Positions 27,801 to 36,951 of a stretch of 46,819 nucleotides of DNA are shown here, piece by piece. The notes under the pieces are model-generated. The model had not been told where the DNA came from. It was given only the letters and a program-made list of their open reading frames with translations, and searched no databases. A program made the position numbers and the translations under genes. Where the stretch lies: positions 1-46,819 of the forward strand of contig CADCTQ010000063.1 of assembly GCA_902805615.1 (NCBI GenBank), written 5' to 3'. Source of the stretch: an uncultured Cytophagales bacterium (GTDB lineage: Bacteria > Bacteroidota > Bacteroidia > Cytophagales > 172606-1). The number at the start of each line of letters is the position of its first letter. Within the stretch, counting starts at the first letter, position 1.

Positions 27801-30378
27801 GGTAGAAAAGGGCGGAGCAGACAGCATCAAGCCCACGGTGCCGACCGACTTAAAAGCAAGCGCGGTTACACCCAATGGGTTTACGCTCTCCTGGACTGCC
27901 TCGGCCGATAACTTCGCCGTACTGTCCTACGAGGTGTTCGTAAACGGCAACCTGGCGGCTACCCCGGCCGGAGCCAGCGTGACCTTGCCGGATCTGAAGG
28001 CCGGCACCACCTATTCGGTGCAGATAAAAGCCAAAGACCGTTTCGGCAACCTGTCCGATCCGAGTTCCGTGCTGAAAGTAACGACCCCGACCCGGGCGTC
28101 AGGCGTCAGATACGAATCTGAACTGGCTGTCCTGACTGCCGGATCTGTGACTGTTTCCAGCGCTGAAAGTGGTTTCTCAGGAACAGGGTATGCTGTGATG
28201 AACCCTTCGATAGGAGCAGCCATTACCTATACGGTAAATGTTCCCAAGGCAGGAGTATATCCTGTAGCAATCCAATATAGTGGAGACAGCCGTTTGTTCC
28301 CTTACATTAACGGGGCCAAGCTGGGTGAATTCAGGCTGTCTGGTACACCTACACCCAATGACTGGCAGGCAGTTACCCAGCTTTACACCCTGAAGGCTGG
28401 TGATAACACCATTATGTTCCGTTATGAATCGGGAGATTTCTGGAGAAGGTCTAACCATGACTATATCCTGGTATATCCAGCACCGGGCGCGGATTCCGAG
28501 GCGCCCACGGTGCCGGCGGACGTAACGGTCTCCAACATCACGCATACGGGTTTCACCTTAAGCTGGGCCGCCTCCACCGATGACAGTGGCGTCGCCCCGG
28601 GTTACGAAGTGTACCAGGATGGGGTCCGGATAGGCACCACGACCGCCACCACGTACGATGCCACCGTGCTGCCGGGTACCTATGCCATCACGGTGAAGGC
28701 CGTGGATGCCGCGGGCAACCAATCCGACGCCAGCGACAACCAGCCGGTGACCACGGTGCTCAGAGGAGTCGTAACGCGTGAGTTGTGGTCCAACGTGGCG
28801 GGTTCACTGGTATCGGAGATTCCGGTAAACACCACGCCCACCCGTAGCACGGCCGTGTACAGCCTGGAAGACCCGACGCCGAGCTCGGCGCTCCCGGAGC
28901 ATAACAACTTCGGCCAGCGCATCCGCGGATACATCATTCCCTCCGCTACGGCCACGTATTACTTCTACATTGCCGCCGACAACCGCGGCGAATTCTGGCT
29001 CAGCACGGATGAGCAGCCCGCCAACAAAGGCACGGCGCCGATTGCCCTGGTGAAAGATGGCAGCAACCCCCGGCAGTGGGACAAGGAACTGAGAGACCAG
29101 AAGTCGGCCGGAAAGGCATTGGTTGCCGGTCAGAAGTACTACTTCGAGGCGCTGATGAAAGAAAGCGGCGGTACCAACAACTTGTCCATCGGCTGGACCA
29201 CCGATCCCCGCAACAAAGGGATTACCCTGATCGGCGGCGACAACATCGAAGCGTACGTTCCGTCCGTACCGGTCGTTTGGATGATGGTAAGCCCGAAAGG
29301 TGCTGGTCTGGCCATAGGGGATACCCAGCAACTTAAGGCCACCATTTACCCGGGCAATGCCACCAACCAGGCCATTACCTGGACCTCCAGCAACGCCGGG
29401 GTAGTTACCGTGGATCATACGGGTCTGGTAAAGGCAATCGGACTGGGATCGGCCACCGTCACGGCTTCCGTGGAGAATGGCGCCCTTACGGCCACTGCCG
29501 AATTCTCAGTGGAGCCGCCTACGGTAAAAGGGGTGGTGGTGCAGGAGGTTTGGCGGTGGATTGGCGACGGCAGAAGCGTTTCTGACATTCCGCTCACCAG
29601 GGCGCCCTCCGAGGTCCGCGAAGTGACCAGCATCGAAGATCCGTCTCCCAGCGGCGCCGGCGGGATCTACAACACGTACGGCCAGCGGATTCGGGGTTAC
29701 ATCATCCCTTCCACGACCGCCACGTACTACTTCTACATTGCTTCCGACGATCACGGGCAGTTCTGGCTGAGCAGCGACTACAACCCGGCCAACAAGGGAA
29801 CGGCTCCGGTTGCGCACGTGACCAGCAACAACGCTCCCCTGTTCAACAATGGCGGAACCGGCCAGCGGGAATGGCAAAATGCCGCCCATGCCTCTACGCA
29901 GAAGTCGGTCGGCAGAACGTTGATTGCCGGTAAGAAGTACTACTTCGAGGCCCTGATGAAACAACGCTATGGTTTCAACCACCTGGCCATCGGCTGGACG
30001 ACTGCAACCAATAACACCAGTATTTCCGTGATTGGCAGCGCGAACATCGGTAAGTACCTGGGTGAAGGATGTGCCGGTTGCCGCGCCGATGCAGCAGCAG
30101 AAACCAAAGGGCAAACCGAGTCGCTGGGTCTGAACCTGCGTCCCAACCCGGCGGATCGCCAAGTGACGATTGACCTGTCGGGTTTTGCCGGAGAGTCCGC
30201 CGTGCAGGTGAAGATGACCGACATGAACGGGAAGCTCTTCGTAAGCCGCCAGGTTGACCTGGGCGGCGGCGAAAAGAGCGTAACCGTACCGGTAAGCCAC
30301 CTGTCCAAAGGGTTGTTCGTGGTGACCGTACAGGGCAGCAAAACTGCCAAGACGGCCAAGCTGGTCATTACCAGATAA
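24808..30378 (+). CDS. Secreted multidomain beta-helix protein with carbohydrate-binding modules and T9SS tail (paralogue 2)
   Basis: 1856 residues; the signal peptide ends AFA at residue 31, as in the gene at 18255. Domains: right-handed beta-helix (about 32-703); FN3 (708-798); CBM9-like (803-1002); FN3 (1006-1096); CBM6/35-like (1100-1226); FN3 (1228-1317); PA14 (1320-1484); Big_2 (1490-1569); second PA14 (1571-1749); T9SS type A domain (1770-1856, ending KLVITR). Compared with its paralogue, the F5/8-type module before Big_2 is replaced by an extra PA14. Base use changes along the gene: parts of the helix (about 25290-25640), the CBM9-like (about 27230-27800) and the CBM6/35-like (about 28110-28490) modules look clearly AT-richer than the rest, which suggests module exchange. 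The likely role is polysaccharide binding or breakdown outside the cell. Confidence 0.88.
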   Translation: MHTLLTQQFSKGRARAFLSLLCLLLTANAFATDYYVATTGSDASNDGRTVESPFATIQKAADVAVPGDVVYVLAGTYREQVEIKSNGVTFRPYGSDEVTINGADLMLNWTPLAGSTYQTTMDWNLTQTWGSNQLFQDGEMINLARWPDQTSRDLVMPTNGAAEDVVIPPKSGGNYGNWIEIRDDQFNEPAARWVGAKIWVNLSRGNLSGLDGQGWTGTVKSINGNVIRVENISARPSNEAWGVGPGTEYFLFDPLPAAVEATGGVDALLGPGEWWKNGNTLYVKTRSGAAPASDATATSNLIEAKRRYFAFWPAVGNRSGYTIQGFNLFGCAITTDRNAISSRRIAEEAHSITLSGLTVKYPSHLISMAGNWQDEHYNFTGIVLSGRNNVLKDSDISLSATSAVSFSGAQNKLLNNKIHETNYMCSNSGAVNTGFVSMDSEIAYNKIWNTTMMGINIKFFKGSNPEVKHTARVHHNEIWDFMRRSFDSSAIDVVGSDLQWVRIDHNIIYNTLADARRGGRKYGIYLDFGGGADGLNRVRATVDHNVVWDVNNPMTLNTGWDVHIFNNVFLAVEVKTDAEETPGQWKEVSRSLSINLDLGKGPKAGTNVLVYNNILSESPSFAYGNQDRVNLLNNITNARLEVLKELFADATNPVMSARDYSLKESATAAIDKGISVDEFTENYNLDREVEGITDIGAYEWGTFLTAPDTEAPSVPAADKFVISETGASSFRLTWMPSTDNVGVAFYEVYANGKLFKQTGDTTLVINGLTLSTTYKVAVLAVDASANRSELSSTVEAKTILNNVTISQTDVAAVIDGTLDAAWGPMLPVANVLTNAPASPADVSGGWTSLWDANNLYVYIDVNDDKLMTDSGGGWWEDDHIELYIDADGSRPSGYTVMQYQYAVLRGVSSIINAKPWFNRPTTGIVVSNVEKPNGAGYTVEIKIPFATLGVTAEAYKFIGIDVQVGDDDDGGSEDTRMGWFSTINNVHQNPSLMALAQLVEKGGADSIKPTVPTDLKASAVTPNGFTLSWTASADNFAVLSYEVFVNGNLAATPAGASVTLPDLKAGTTYSVQIKAKDRFGNLSDPSSVLKVTTPTRASGVRYESELAVLTAGSVTVSSAESGFSGTGYAVMNPSIGAAITYTVNVPKAGVYPVAIQYSGDSRLFPYINGAKLGEFRLSGTPTPNDWQAVTQLYTLKAGDNTIMFRYESGDFWRRSNHDYILVYPAPGADSEAPTVPADVTVSNITHTGFTLSWAASTDDSGVAPGYEVYQDGVRIGTTTATTYDATVLPGTYAITVKAVDAAGNQSDASDNQPVTTVLRGVVTRELWSNVAGSLVSEIPVNTTPTRSTAVYSLEDPTPSSALPEHNNFGQRIRGYIIPSATATYYFYIAADNRGEFWLSTDEQPANKGTAPIALVKDGSNPRQWDKELRDQKSAGKALVAGQKYYFEALMKESGGTNNLSIGWTTDPRNKGITLIGGDNIEAYVPSVPVVWMMVSPKGAGLAIGDTQQLKATIYPGNATNQAITWTSSNAGVVTVDHTGLVKAIGLGSATVTASVENGALTATAEFSVEPPTVKGVVVQEVWRWIGDGRSVSDIPLTRAPSEVREVTSIEDPSPSGAGGIYNTYGQRIRGYIIPSTTATYYFYIASDDHGQFWLSSDYNPANKGTAPVAHVTSNNAPLFNNGGTGQREWQNAAHASTQKSVGRTLIAGKKYYFEALMKQRYGFNHLAIGWTTATNNTSISVIGSANIGKYLGEGCAGCRADAAAETKGQTESLGLNLRPNPADRQVTIDLSGFAGESAVQVKMTDMNGKLFVSRQVDLGGGEKSVTVPVSHLSKGLFVVTVQGSKTAKTAKLVITR

Positions 30379-30417
30379 GCTGCTTGATTGAATACCAGTT
30401 GAATACCAACAATGCCA

Positions 30418-30450
30418 AACAGCCTGACTCTCCCGTAGAGTCAGGCTGTT
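30418..30450 (+). terminator. Hairpin terminator of paralogue 2
   Basis: AACAGCCTGACTC pairs with GAGTCAGGCTGTT around a 7-base loop. It is homologous to the terminator at 23867-23899, with compensating changes in the stem. Confidence 0.8.
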
Positions 30451-31221
30451 TACTCAGAAGCGGATTGAGGGAGGTATGTACCTCGGCAAAAAGGTCCGTT
30501 TGGGTGCGTTGGCTGATGCCTTGACGACCAGACGTCCCCGGGTAAGTATCACCCCTTTTTTTTGACGGTCGCCCTTTCACCTGTGGGCCCGGTTGGAACG
30601 CTGCAAAAGCAACCTCGCAGCGCGCCACAAATCAATACAACTCTTATTGCCAGGACAAAGCATAGAAAAAGACGGGTTCTTGATGCTATGCCCAAAACCG
30701 TTTTGCGCCAGTGCATCAACCGAAATCGCACTGACAAGGACACCCTTTTTTTGGGTTCGCGGCAGAGCGCAATAAACACCCAACGGGATCGCTTTTCTGG
30801 AAAATAAAAATAATTTACAAACTTGTTTTTTTGCCGGAATTTTACTTAATTGTACTACCAACAACGAGGTGAATATCGTAAATGGTCGGAATAAGTGAAG
30901 CGCCTAAGCGGCTGTATACGTTGCACTTACCTTGTTGAAATGCTCTCCCCGGTAGATTTAAGCTTGCCCTGGTAAGTACTTCGCTCCAACCTAGGAAATC
31001 CATACTTTTTTTAAACGACGCCTTTTGTATAAGAGCGGCCGGAAGGAGTATGTTTTATCGCATAGGCCGGCCTTAATATGCCCGCAATTGCCTGTTGCCA
31101 CGCTTGAGTGCGTCAATAAAATCTGACTTCAGCCATCTGTAGAAGCCTATGGAAACGCTTTGCATTATATTTTGAAACCTCGAAAAAAATATTGCACCAG
31201 CCGCAGGCCCGGCAAACGCAT
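30451..31221. other. Gene-free stretch
   Basis: About 770 bp of intergenic sequence, AT-richer from 30800. Only short, mutually overlapping open frames without recognisable content are present. I see no gene, RNA or repeat I can support. Confidence 0.5.
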
Positions 31222-31241
31222 GTACATACTTTGCTATGTAC
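31222..31241. promoter_or_regulatory. Dyad GTACATA-N6-TATGTAC
   Basis: A perfect 7-bp inverted repeat with a 6-base centre, 274 bp upstream of the beta-helix/PA14 gene at 31515. It could be a regulator binding site; no cognate regulator is in view. Confidence 0.35.
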
Positions 31242-31463
31242 TCACCTCAATGAAAGAAAAAAGTATTCATTTTATTCATCACCACGCGTCAGGCATCGCG
31301 GTTTTCCTGCCCGTACTGTAATCAAGAAAGATTTTTTCTTTTAAATGTTTCTCTAAATCCCACACCTGCTGCCAGATAGCATCTGGATCAAACAAATCAG
31401 TTAAAAAAAACAACGGGCGTTGTGGTGCGCGGCTGAAGGTAACGTCGTGGAAAAAGGCTTCCG

Positions 31464-31478
31464 GTTACACGGTGTAAC
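31464..31478. promoter_or_regulatory. Dyad GTTACACGGTGTAAC, operator-like
   Basis: A perfect 15-bp dyad (7-bp arms, one central base) ending 36 bp before the start codon at 31515, where a repressor could block transcription or early elongation. This is inference from position and symmetry. Confidence 0.45.
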
Positions 31479-31514
31479 AAGCAATAAAATTAATCCTTTA
31501 ACAACCCAAACAGT

Positions 31515-34406
31515 ATGAAACAAGTCTGCGATTTACCAACCAGCGGGACTCATTCAGCCGCACAATTCTCTGACTGCAAAAAGCTTTTCACCCTGCTGGT
31601 CCTGCTGGCCGGCGCTTTTTCGGGGAGGGCGCAAACGTTTCCGACGGCGGCAAACGACCAGTTTCCTTTCAGGATCGTAACGCAGGCGCCGCTGGGTGCT
31701 TCCTGTACGACGCCCCCGCCGGATTCACTGCGCCGGACGGGTATGATTGACGTCACCCAGCCGCCCTACAATGCCGACAAAACCGGGGTAAATGATGCTA
31801 CGCAAGCCTTTAGAAGTGCGCTTGCCAAGAAGCAAAGTTTCGTGTACATCCCCAACGGTACCTACCTGATCAGCGACAGCGTAGGGTTCAGCCCGCTGTG
31901 GGCCACGGCGCCCAACGGCCTGAGGGGGTACGGGGGTGATTACCTCCAGATGTGGGGAGAGAGCCGCAACGGGGTAATCCTCAAACTCAAGGACAATGCG
32001 CCCGGGTTTAATGACCCCAGCCGGCCCAAGGCTTTTTTCAATACCGGCGGGGGCAGTCCCGACCGGTTCAATAACTCGATCTGGAACGTGACTTTTGAAA
32101 TCGGCACCGGAAATCCCGGCGCCATCGGCCTTCGTCATTACCTCAACAACTCGGGCGGCTTGTACAATGTTACGATCCGTACCCGCGGACAAGGCAAAAT
32201 AGGGCTCGACAAAAGCTACAACCGGGCAAACGGTCCCAGCCTCACCAAAGACGTGCTGATCGAAGGCTTCGAAATCGGCATCAAAACGGATTATTCGGTA
32301 GAGAGCGAAGTGTACGAACACATCACCCTGAGGAATCAAACGCAGTACGGCTTTTACAACGCCAAGCAGGTATTGTCCATCCGGGGCCTGAAAGTAGAAC
32401 GTTGCGCCGGGCCTGCTTTTTACAACGGGTCTGGGTTTGTAAACTTACTGGACGGCAACCTGGCCGGAACCGGCACCGCCGCCATCGTAAACGGCGACAA
32501 AGGCAAACTGGTGGTGCGCAACCTTTCCACCTCGGGGTATACCCAGGCCATCAGCGACCCCCAGAAGCCCCTGGCCCAAACCAGCCTTGGCGGCTTGTAT
32601 CTTTCGGATGCGGGCATTGGCACCGATGGCAACCCCAACAATAACGTAACCTCCCTGAATCTGCCCGTAAAGGAAACGCCCGTGGTTCCCTGGGACAGTC
32701 CTTCCACCTGGGTTGATCCGGCTGATTTTGGGGCCACGGCCAATGGGGTTTGCAACACAACCGTAGCCTGTCTGCCGTGCGACGACGACTCCGATGCCAT
32801 TCAGCGGGCCATTGATGCCACCCAGGCGGGAGGGTCCAGAGCAGGTGCCACCACTTTGTTCCTCAGCGGCGACTATCGCATCTATAAAACGCTACGCCTC
32901 CGGGGAAGCATCCGCCGGGTGATTGGTCCGGCCTCCAACACGCTGGGCACACCTGCAAATGGTCAAAACTGGGATGGCACGCCGGTGGGAACCACCTGGG
33001 TCGTAGAAGCAGGAACGCACCCGGTCGTAGAGTTTCAGAACATCAACGGCGGTTGGCCTGGTCACCAGGTGCCTTACCTCGAAAGCAGCAGCGGCAGAAC
33101 CATCGTCATCAAAAACTCGCAAATCGGGCCCAGCATCAATATCACCAACGGAGAGGTATTCATCGAAAGCAGCTCGATTGGCCGGGTAACGTTCACCAAT
33201 GCCAAGGTCTGGGCAAGGCAGCTCAACCCGGAATCCAATACGAATGCCAAACTCACCATTGACGGAACTACCTACTGGGGCCTGGGTTTGAAAACGGAAA
33301 AAGCAAATACCATTATCCTGGCCAGAAACCAGTCTAAGGTAGAGCAGTTCGGCGGCTACATTTACACCACCGACCAGGTAGATGCGGCCACCCCCATGCT
33401 CCGGATCGAGAATTCGGAAATCTCGATCAGCATGTACGAATACCTGGGATATTATGCATTCAGCAAACCCTACATGGTCCTGGCGTCTGATCTGAAAGGC
33501 AGTTCGACGGTAACCGTGAACCGGGGGGGGACCATTACCGCGCCTACTTACCCGGCCGCCTGGAGCCAGTGCAATGACGGTACGACCGGTTGTACGGACG
33601 GAAAGATTGGCAGCAGCTATACGTTATACCGGAACACGCCTTCCAATGCATCAGACATCACGTTGCGTACGGCCGATAACCCTGCCGGCACGGTGGCCGG
33701 CCTGGACTACCGCTACTACGAAGGCAACTGGAGCAATCTGCCCAACTTCGATGCTTTGACGGCCATCAAGACCGGCACCGTGACCAACTTTGATCTGACG
33801 CCAAAAAACAGACCCGACAACTTTGCCTTCCGATTCACCGGTTTTGTAAACGTGCCTTCGGATGGAATCTATACGTTCTACACCACTTCCGACGACGGCA
33901 GCAAGCTTTACATCGGCAACACCGAAGTGGTGAACAACGATGGGTTGCACGGCCCCCTGGAAAGAAGCGGCACGATTGGGCTGAAAGCCGGCAAGCATGC
34001 CATTGCCGTTACCTTCTTCGAGGCCACGGTAGGAGAGGTGCTGACGGTAAGCTACAGCAGTTCTACCATAGGCAAGCAAGCCATTCCGGCATCGGCCTTG
34101 TCGCGCAGCACGACCGCCGCCCGTTACGGCGGGGCGGAGATCAGCAGCGAAAAGGGGAAAAAACTGCTGCTGTACCCGAATCCCGTTGCCAATGGCAGCA
34201 TAACGGTAGGACTGGATGCCGCCGGGAAGGATACCAAAGTTGCCGTTACCCTGACGGACGCGATGGGACGAACCGTTTACAAAACGAACTTCGTGAGCAA
34301 TGGCAACAGCCAGGAGCTGAAAATAGGCAAGTTGAAGCCCGGCATTTACACGATCCGGATGAATGGCCCCCGCACCGAAGTCAATTCGAAAGTCGTGGTA
34401 GAGTAA
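31515..34406 (+). CDS. Secreted pectate-lyase/GH28-like beta-helix protein with PA14 and T9SS domains
   Basis: 963 residues with a long signal peptide ending near residue 40 (LLVLLAGAFSGRAQ). A Pectate_lyase_3-type segment begins near residue 77 (NADKTGVNDATQAFRSAL, VYIPNGTYLI). A second comparable start is near residue 398 (PADFGATANGV, DSDAIQRAIDATQ, TTLFLSGDYRIY), so the protein seems to hold two beta-helix units. A PA14 domain lies at about 721-866 (GIYTFYTTSDDGSKLYIGN), and a T9SS type A domain closes it (about 884-963, LLLYPNPVANGSITVGL). Such proteins bind and often cleave acidic or uronate-rich polysaccharides. It is the third secreted beta-helix protein in a row, on the same strand, but has its own upstream region and no copy of the ECF-like promoter. 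Confidence 0.87.
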   Translation: MKQVCDLPTSGTHSAAQFSDCKKLFTLLVLLAGAFSGRAQTFPTAANDQFPFRIVTQAPLGASCTTPPPDSLRRTGMIDVTQPPYNADKTGVNDATQAFRSALAKKQSFVYIPNGTYLISDSVGFSPLWATAPNGLRGYGGDYLQMWGESRNGVILKLKDNAPGFNDPSRPKAFFNTGGGSPDRFNNSIWNVTFEIGTGNPGAIGLRHYLNNSGGLYNVTIRTRGQGKIGLDKSYNRANGPSLTKDVLIEGFEIGIKTDYSVESEVYEHITLRNQTQYGFYNAKQVLSIRGLKVERCAGPAFYNGSGFVNLLDGNLAGTGTAAIVNGDKGKLVVRNLSTSGYTQAISDPQKPLAQTSLGGLYLSDAGIGTDGNPNNNVTSLNLPVKETPVVPWDSPSTWVDPADFGATANGVCNTTVACLPCDDDSDAIQRAIDATQAGGSRAGATTLFLSGDYRIYKTLRLRGSIRRVIGPASNTLGTPANGQNWDGTPVGTTWVVEAGTHPVVEFQNINGGWPGHQVPYLESSSGRTIVIKNSQIGPSINITNGEVFIESSSIGRVTFTNAKVWARQLNPESNTNAKLTIDGTTYWGLGLKTEKANTIILARNQSKVEQFGGYIYTTDQVDAATPMLRIENSEISISMYEYLGYYAFSKPYMVLASDLKGSSTVTVNRGGTITAPTYPAAWSQCNDGTTGCTDGKIGSSYTLYRNTPSNASDITLRTADNPAGTVAGLDYRYYEGNWSNLPNFDALTAIKTGTVTNFDLTPKNRPDNFAFRFTGFVNVPSDGIYTFYTTSDDGSKLYIGNTEVVNNDGLHGPLERSGTIGLKAGKHAIAVTFFEATVGEVLTVSYSSSTIGKQAIPASALSRSTTAARYGGAEISSEKGKKLLLYPNPVANGSITVGLDAAGKDTKVAVTLTDAMGRTVYKTNFVSNGNSQELKIGKLKPGIYTIRMNGPRTEVNSKVVVE

Positions 34407-34424
34407 ATCTCCCGTGCTTTGATC

Positions 34425-34463
34425 AAACAAAAGGGTGTCTCACAAGGACACCCTTTTTTGTTT
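34425..34463 (+). terminator. Hairpin terminator
   Basis: AAAAGGGTGTC pairs with GACACCCTTTT, followed by more T. It is 18 bp downstream of the stop of the beta-helix/PA14 gene. Confidence 0.85.
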
Positions 34464-34477
34464 GTCCGGGATAAGGA

Positions 34478-35234
34478 TTCAGGACTTTCCCCAAAAGCCG
34501 TATTGAGCCGTTGGTGGGACACTGACGGCGGCGGGCGGACCCTTTGTCGGGGTAGTTTCGGGCCGTGGTCAGTGTCGCCGTTGCCTTGATCAGTGTCGTA
34601 TGTGATTAGCGTTGCAGAGGCGAAGCAGAACGGGCTGGCTTGGTGTAGCGTGCTGGCGCGCATCGCAGTCGCGGGCTGGCGCGAAGCTCTGCTTCGTGCC
34701 GAGTATGCTTTCCGCCTCTGGCGGAACGGAGGCTATTGGCCCATGCAGCATCGGCCTTGCTTCAACACGCTGGCGCAGGCGTCCGCCTGTGCCTTCCGGA
34801 CCCGAAGCGTCCGCTTCCCAGCCGCCAGGCTTACTCATCCTACTTGCGCGTACTAATCCGATTCAATCCGTTTCTTCACGTGCCGGTACGGAGTTCGAAT
34901 GAACCAGCCGAGTTGAGTTATTCCTTGCAGGATCACGAAGTAGAACACGTGCTTGCGCGAAAAGGGCAAGCGGACGCTTGGGAGAAAAAGGCACAGGCGG
35001 ACGCCTGCGCCAGCGTGTTGAAGCAAGGCCGATGCTGCATGGGCCAATAGCCTCCGTTCCGCCAGAGGCGGAAAGCATACTCGGCACGAAGCAGAGCTTC
35101 GCGCCAGCCCGCGACTGCGATGCGCGCCAGCACGCTACACCAAGCCAGCCCGTTCTGCTTCGCCTCTGCAACGCTAATCACATACTCAGTGTCTCAATGA
35201 CCACTTTTTGAATCATCGCCAAAATGGGTCCTGA
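34478..35234. mobile_element. R2-type repeat copy 1, interrupted by palindromic element b
   Basis: The left end reads TTCAGGACTTTCC and the right end GGGTCCTGAT, the ends shared with 43764-44275. The inner part contains GGGACACTGACGGCGGCG, also seen near 46671. The palindromic element at 34598-35185 is inserted within it. Confidence 0.5.
34598..35185. mobile_element. Palindromic non-autonomous element, copy b (588 bp)
   Basis: The termini GTATGTGATTAGCG and CGCTAATCACATAC start inverted arms that match without a difference I can see for about 198 bp (34598-34795 against 34988-35185), then imperfectly for about 25 more. The flanks carry the exact 8-bp direct repeat TCAGTGTC (34590-34597 and 35186-35193). 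Mirror-image open frames in the arms are a by-product of the palindrome, not genes. Confidence 0.82.
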
Positions 35235-35433
35235 TCGTAGGCAGCATCCGGGGGAGCCGTGCCTGCTTTTTGAGGCGACAAAGCGGCATCCTTACCGGGC
35301 TGGATCAGGAGCACCCGCTTTTTGCGATGCGTGCCGAAGAAAGGTAACCGTTTCTGTGGGCACTACTTGGTTACCTATCTTACACGAATGGTATTTATCC
35401 CCGGATTGTAGCAATCTGCTTCCCGGCCGGTTC

Positions 35434-35441
35434 TACTTTTG
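35434..35441 (+). promoter_or_regulatory. Bacteroidota -7 box TACTTTTG
   Basis: Matches the TAnnTTTG -7 consensus and lies 34 bp before the M48 start codon. A TTG lies upstream (35406-35408), but the gap of 25 bases is longer than the usual 19-21, so the -33 box is uncertain. Confidence 0.45.
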
Positions 35442-35475
35442 CCATTTCTACCCGCCGTAGCCTATTGCCGCCTTC

Positions 35476-36930
35476 ATGCGCTTGTTGCCAACACTTTACG
35501 CAGTACTTCTTGGTTTGATGGGGATGGGTGCCGGCTATGGCCAGCAAACCTTCCACTATACCCCTGCCCGGTACACCCCCGGCAATGCCGCTTTGCAGCA
35601 ATCCCTGGCCGAAAAACACGCAAAAGAGGTCGCAACCTTACCCAAACGGTACCGGGGCGAACTGGAAAAAATCTACCGGGACCGGTACGAACACCTGGCC
35701 GCCAGTCTGCGGGAAGAGCAGTTCATTTTCAGCCCCCAGTACAGCCAGTATTTTGACGGCGTGCTGGCCGAAATCGTCCGGGCCAACCCCCAACTCGGCA
35801 ACCCACCCACCCATTTACTGGTCAGCCGCGACCCCAGCCCGAATGCCAGTTGCCTGGGCAATGGGGTCATTACCTTTACGATTGGCCTGCTCCGGCGACT
35901 GGAAAACGAGAGCCAGGTCGCTTTTATCCTGTGCCACGAACTGGCCCACCAGCACCTGGACCACGTGGGCCAGTCCATTCGCCAGTACGTCCAAAAGCAG
36001 AACGACCGGGACACCCGGCGCGAAATCGAAAGGATCGCCGCCAGCGATAGCCGCCGCGTGGAGCAGGCAACCGGGTTGCTCCGCAGCCTCGTCTACGAAC
36101 ATACCCGCCACAGCCGCAGGCACGAAACAGCCGCCGATTCACTGGCCCTGGTGTACCTGAACAATACGCGTTACAACCCCCGGGAGGCGCTGCGGGTCCT
36201 GGCCCTGCTCGACACCATTGACCAGGGCAAGTACCCGGGTCCGCTGGACCTCAAGCCCGTTTTTGATTCGCCGGACTATCCCTTTAAAGATGCCTGGCTC
36301 CAGGCTTCCCCGATGATGAAGGTGGAGGGCGCCAAAGACGCCGACTGGAACGAGGACTCGCTGAAGACCCACCCCGATTGTGCCCACCGCATCACGCTGC
36401 TCAAGGCGCACGCGGCGGCAGAGGCGGGTCCGGAGAAAAAGGATTTTCTGCAACCCGGCGAACTGCTGGCGGGCCTGGTCCGGCAAAGCGACTTTGAATT
36501 GGTCCAGCGTGAATTCGACGCCAGGCGGTACGCCCGGTGTTTGCAGGAAAGCCTGCTGCTCCTCGACCAGTACCCCGGCAACGTGTACTTGCAGGCCACC
36601 ATCGGCAAATGCTTTTACCAGTTGTACCAAGCCCGGCAAAACCACGAATTGGGCAAATACGTGCCTTTGCCCTCCGCGCGCCATTCCCCCATGTACCGGC
36701 AAATGCTGGATTTTATCCACAACCTCCGTTTGCGGGAGCTGGGAGCGGTAGGCTATCACTACCTGAAGAAAAGCCCGGCCGCCCACGCCGCCGACGAGGA
36801 CTTCCTCTACGCCCTTGCCCGGCTGAGCCGGCTCGTTGACCAGGGCCAGGAAGCCAAGGCGTTGCAGGACGAGTACCTGCGCCGCTTTCCCCGCGGCAAG
36901 TACACCCGGGAAATCAATACGCTCAACTAA
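35476..36930 (+). CDS. M48-family zinc metalloprotease, exported
   Basis: 484 residues with a signal peptide (LLPTLYAVLLGLMGMGAGYG), so it should act in the periplasm or at the outer membrane. The zinc site is HELAH at residues 154-158 and E217 in RRHETAADS (ExxxD form). The C-terminal third (about 330-484) looks like TPR helices, as in BepA/YfgC-type M48 peptidases that handle outer-membrane protein quality control; that role here is inference. The gene is 21 bp upstream of the DUF6770-like gene on the same strand, so they are probably co-transcribed. Confidence 0.88.
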   Translation: MRLLPTLYAVLLGLMGMGAGYGQQTFHYTPARYTPGNAALQQSLAEKHAKEVATLPKRYRGELEKIYRDRYEHLAASLREEQFIFSPQYSQYFDGVLAEIVRANPQLGNPPTHLLVSRDPSPNASCLGNGVITFTIGLLRRLENESQVAFILCHELAHQHLDHVGQSIRQYVQKQNDRDTRREIERIAASDSRRVEQATGLLRSLVYEHTRHSRRHETAADSLALVYLNNTRYNPREALRVLALLDTIDQGKYPGPLDLKPVFDSPDYPFKDAWLQASPMMKVEGAKDADWNEDSLKTHPDCAHRITLLKAHAAAEAGPEKKDFLQPGELLAGLVRQSDFELVQREFDARRYARCLQESLLLLDQYPGNVYLQATIGKCFYQLYQARQNHELGKYVPLPSARHSPMYRQMLDFIHNLRLRELGAVGYHYLKKSPAAHAADEDFLYALARLSRLVDQGQEAKALQDEYLRRFPRGKYTREINTLN

Positions 36931-36951
36931 TCCTAACACCAACCATTCCGC

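Noticed and set aside
30562..30807. Short open frames in the 30.5-30.9 kb gap
   Set aside because: Several overlap on both strands with no recognisable sequence, no leader and no terminator.
34612..35171. Mirror-image open frames of 80-105 codons with identical translations
   Set aside because: They result from the two identical arms of palindromic element b, not from genes.
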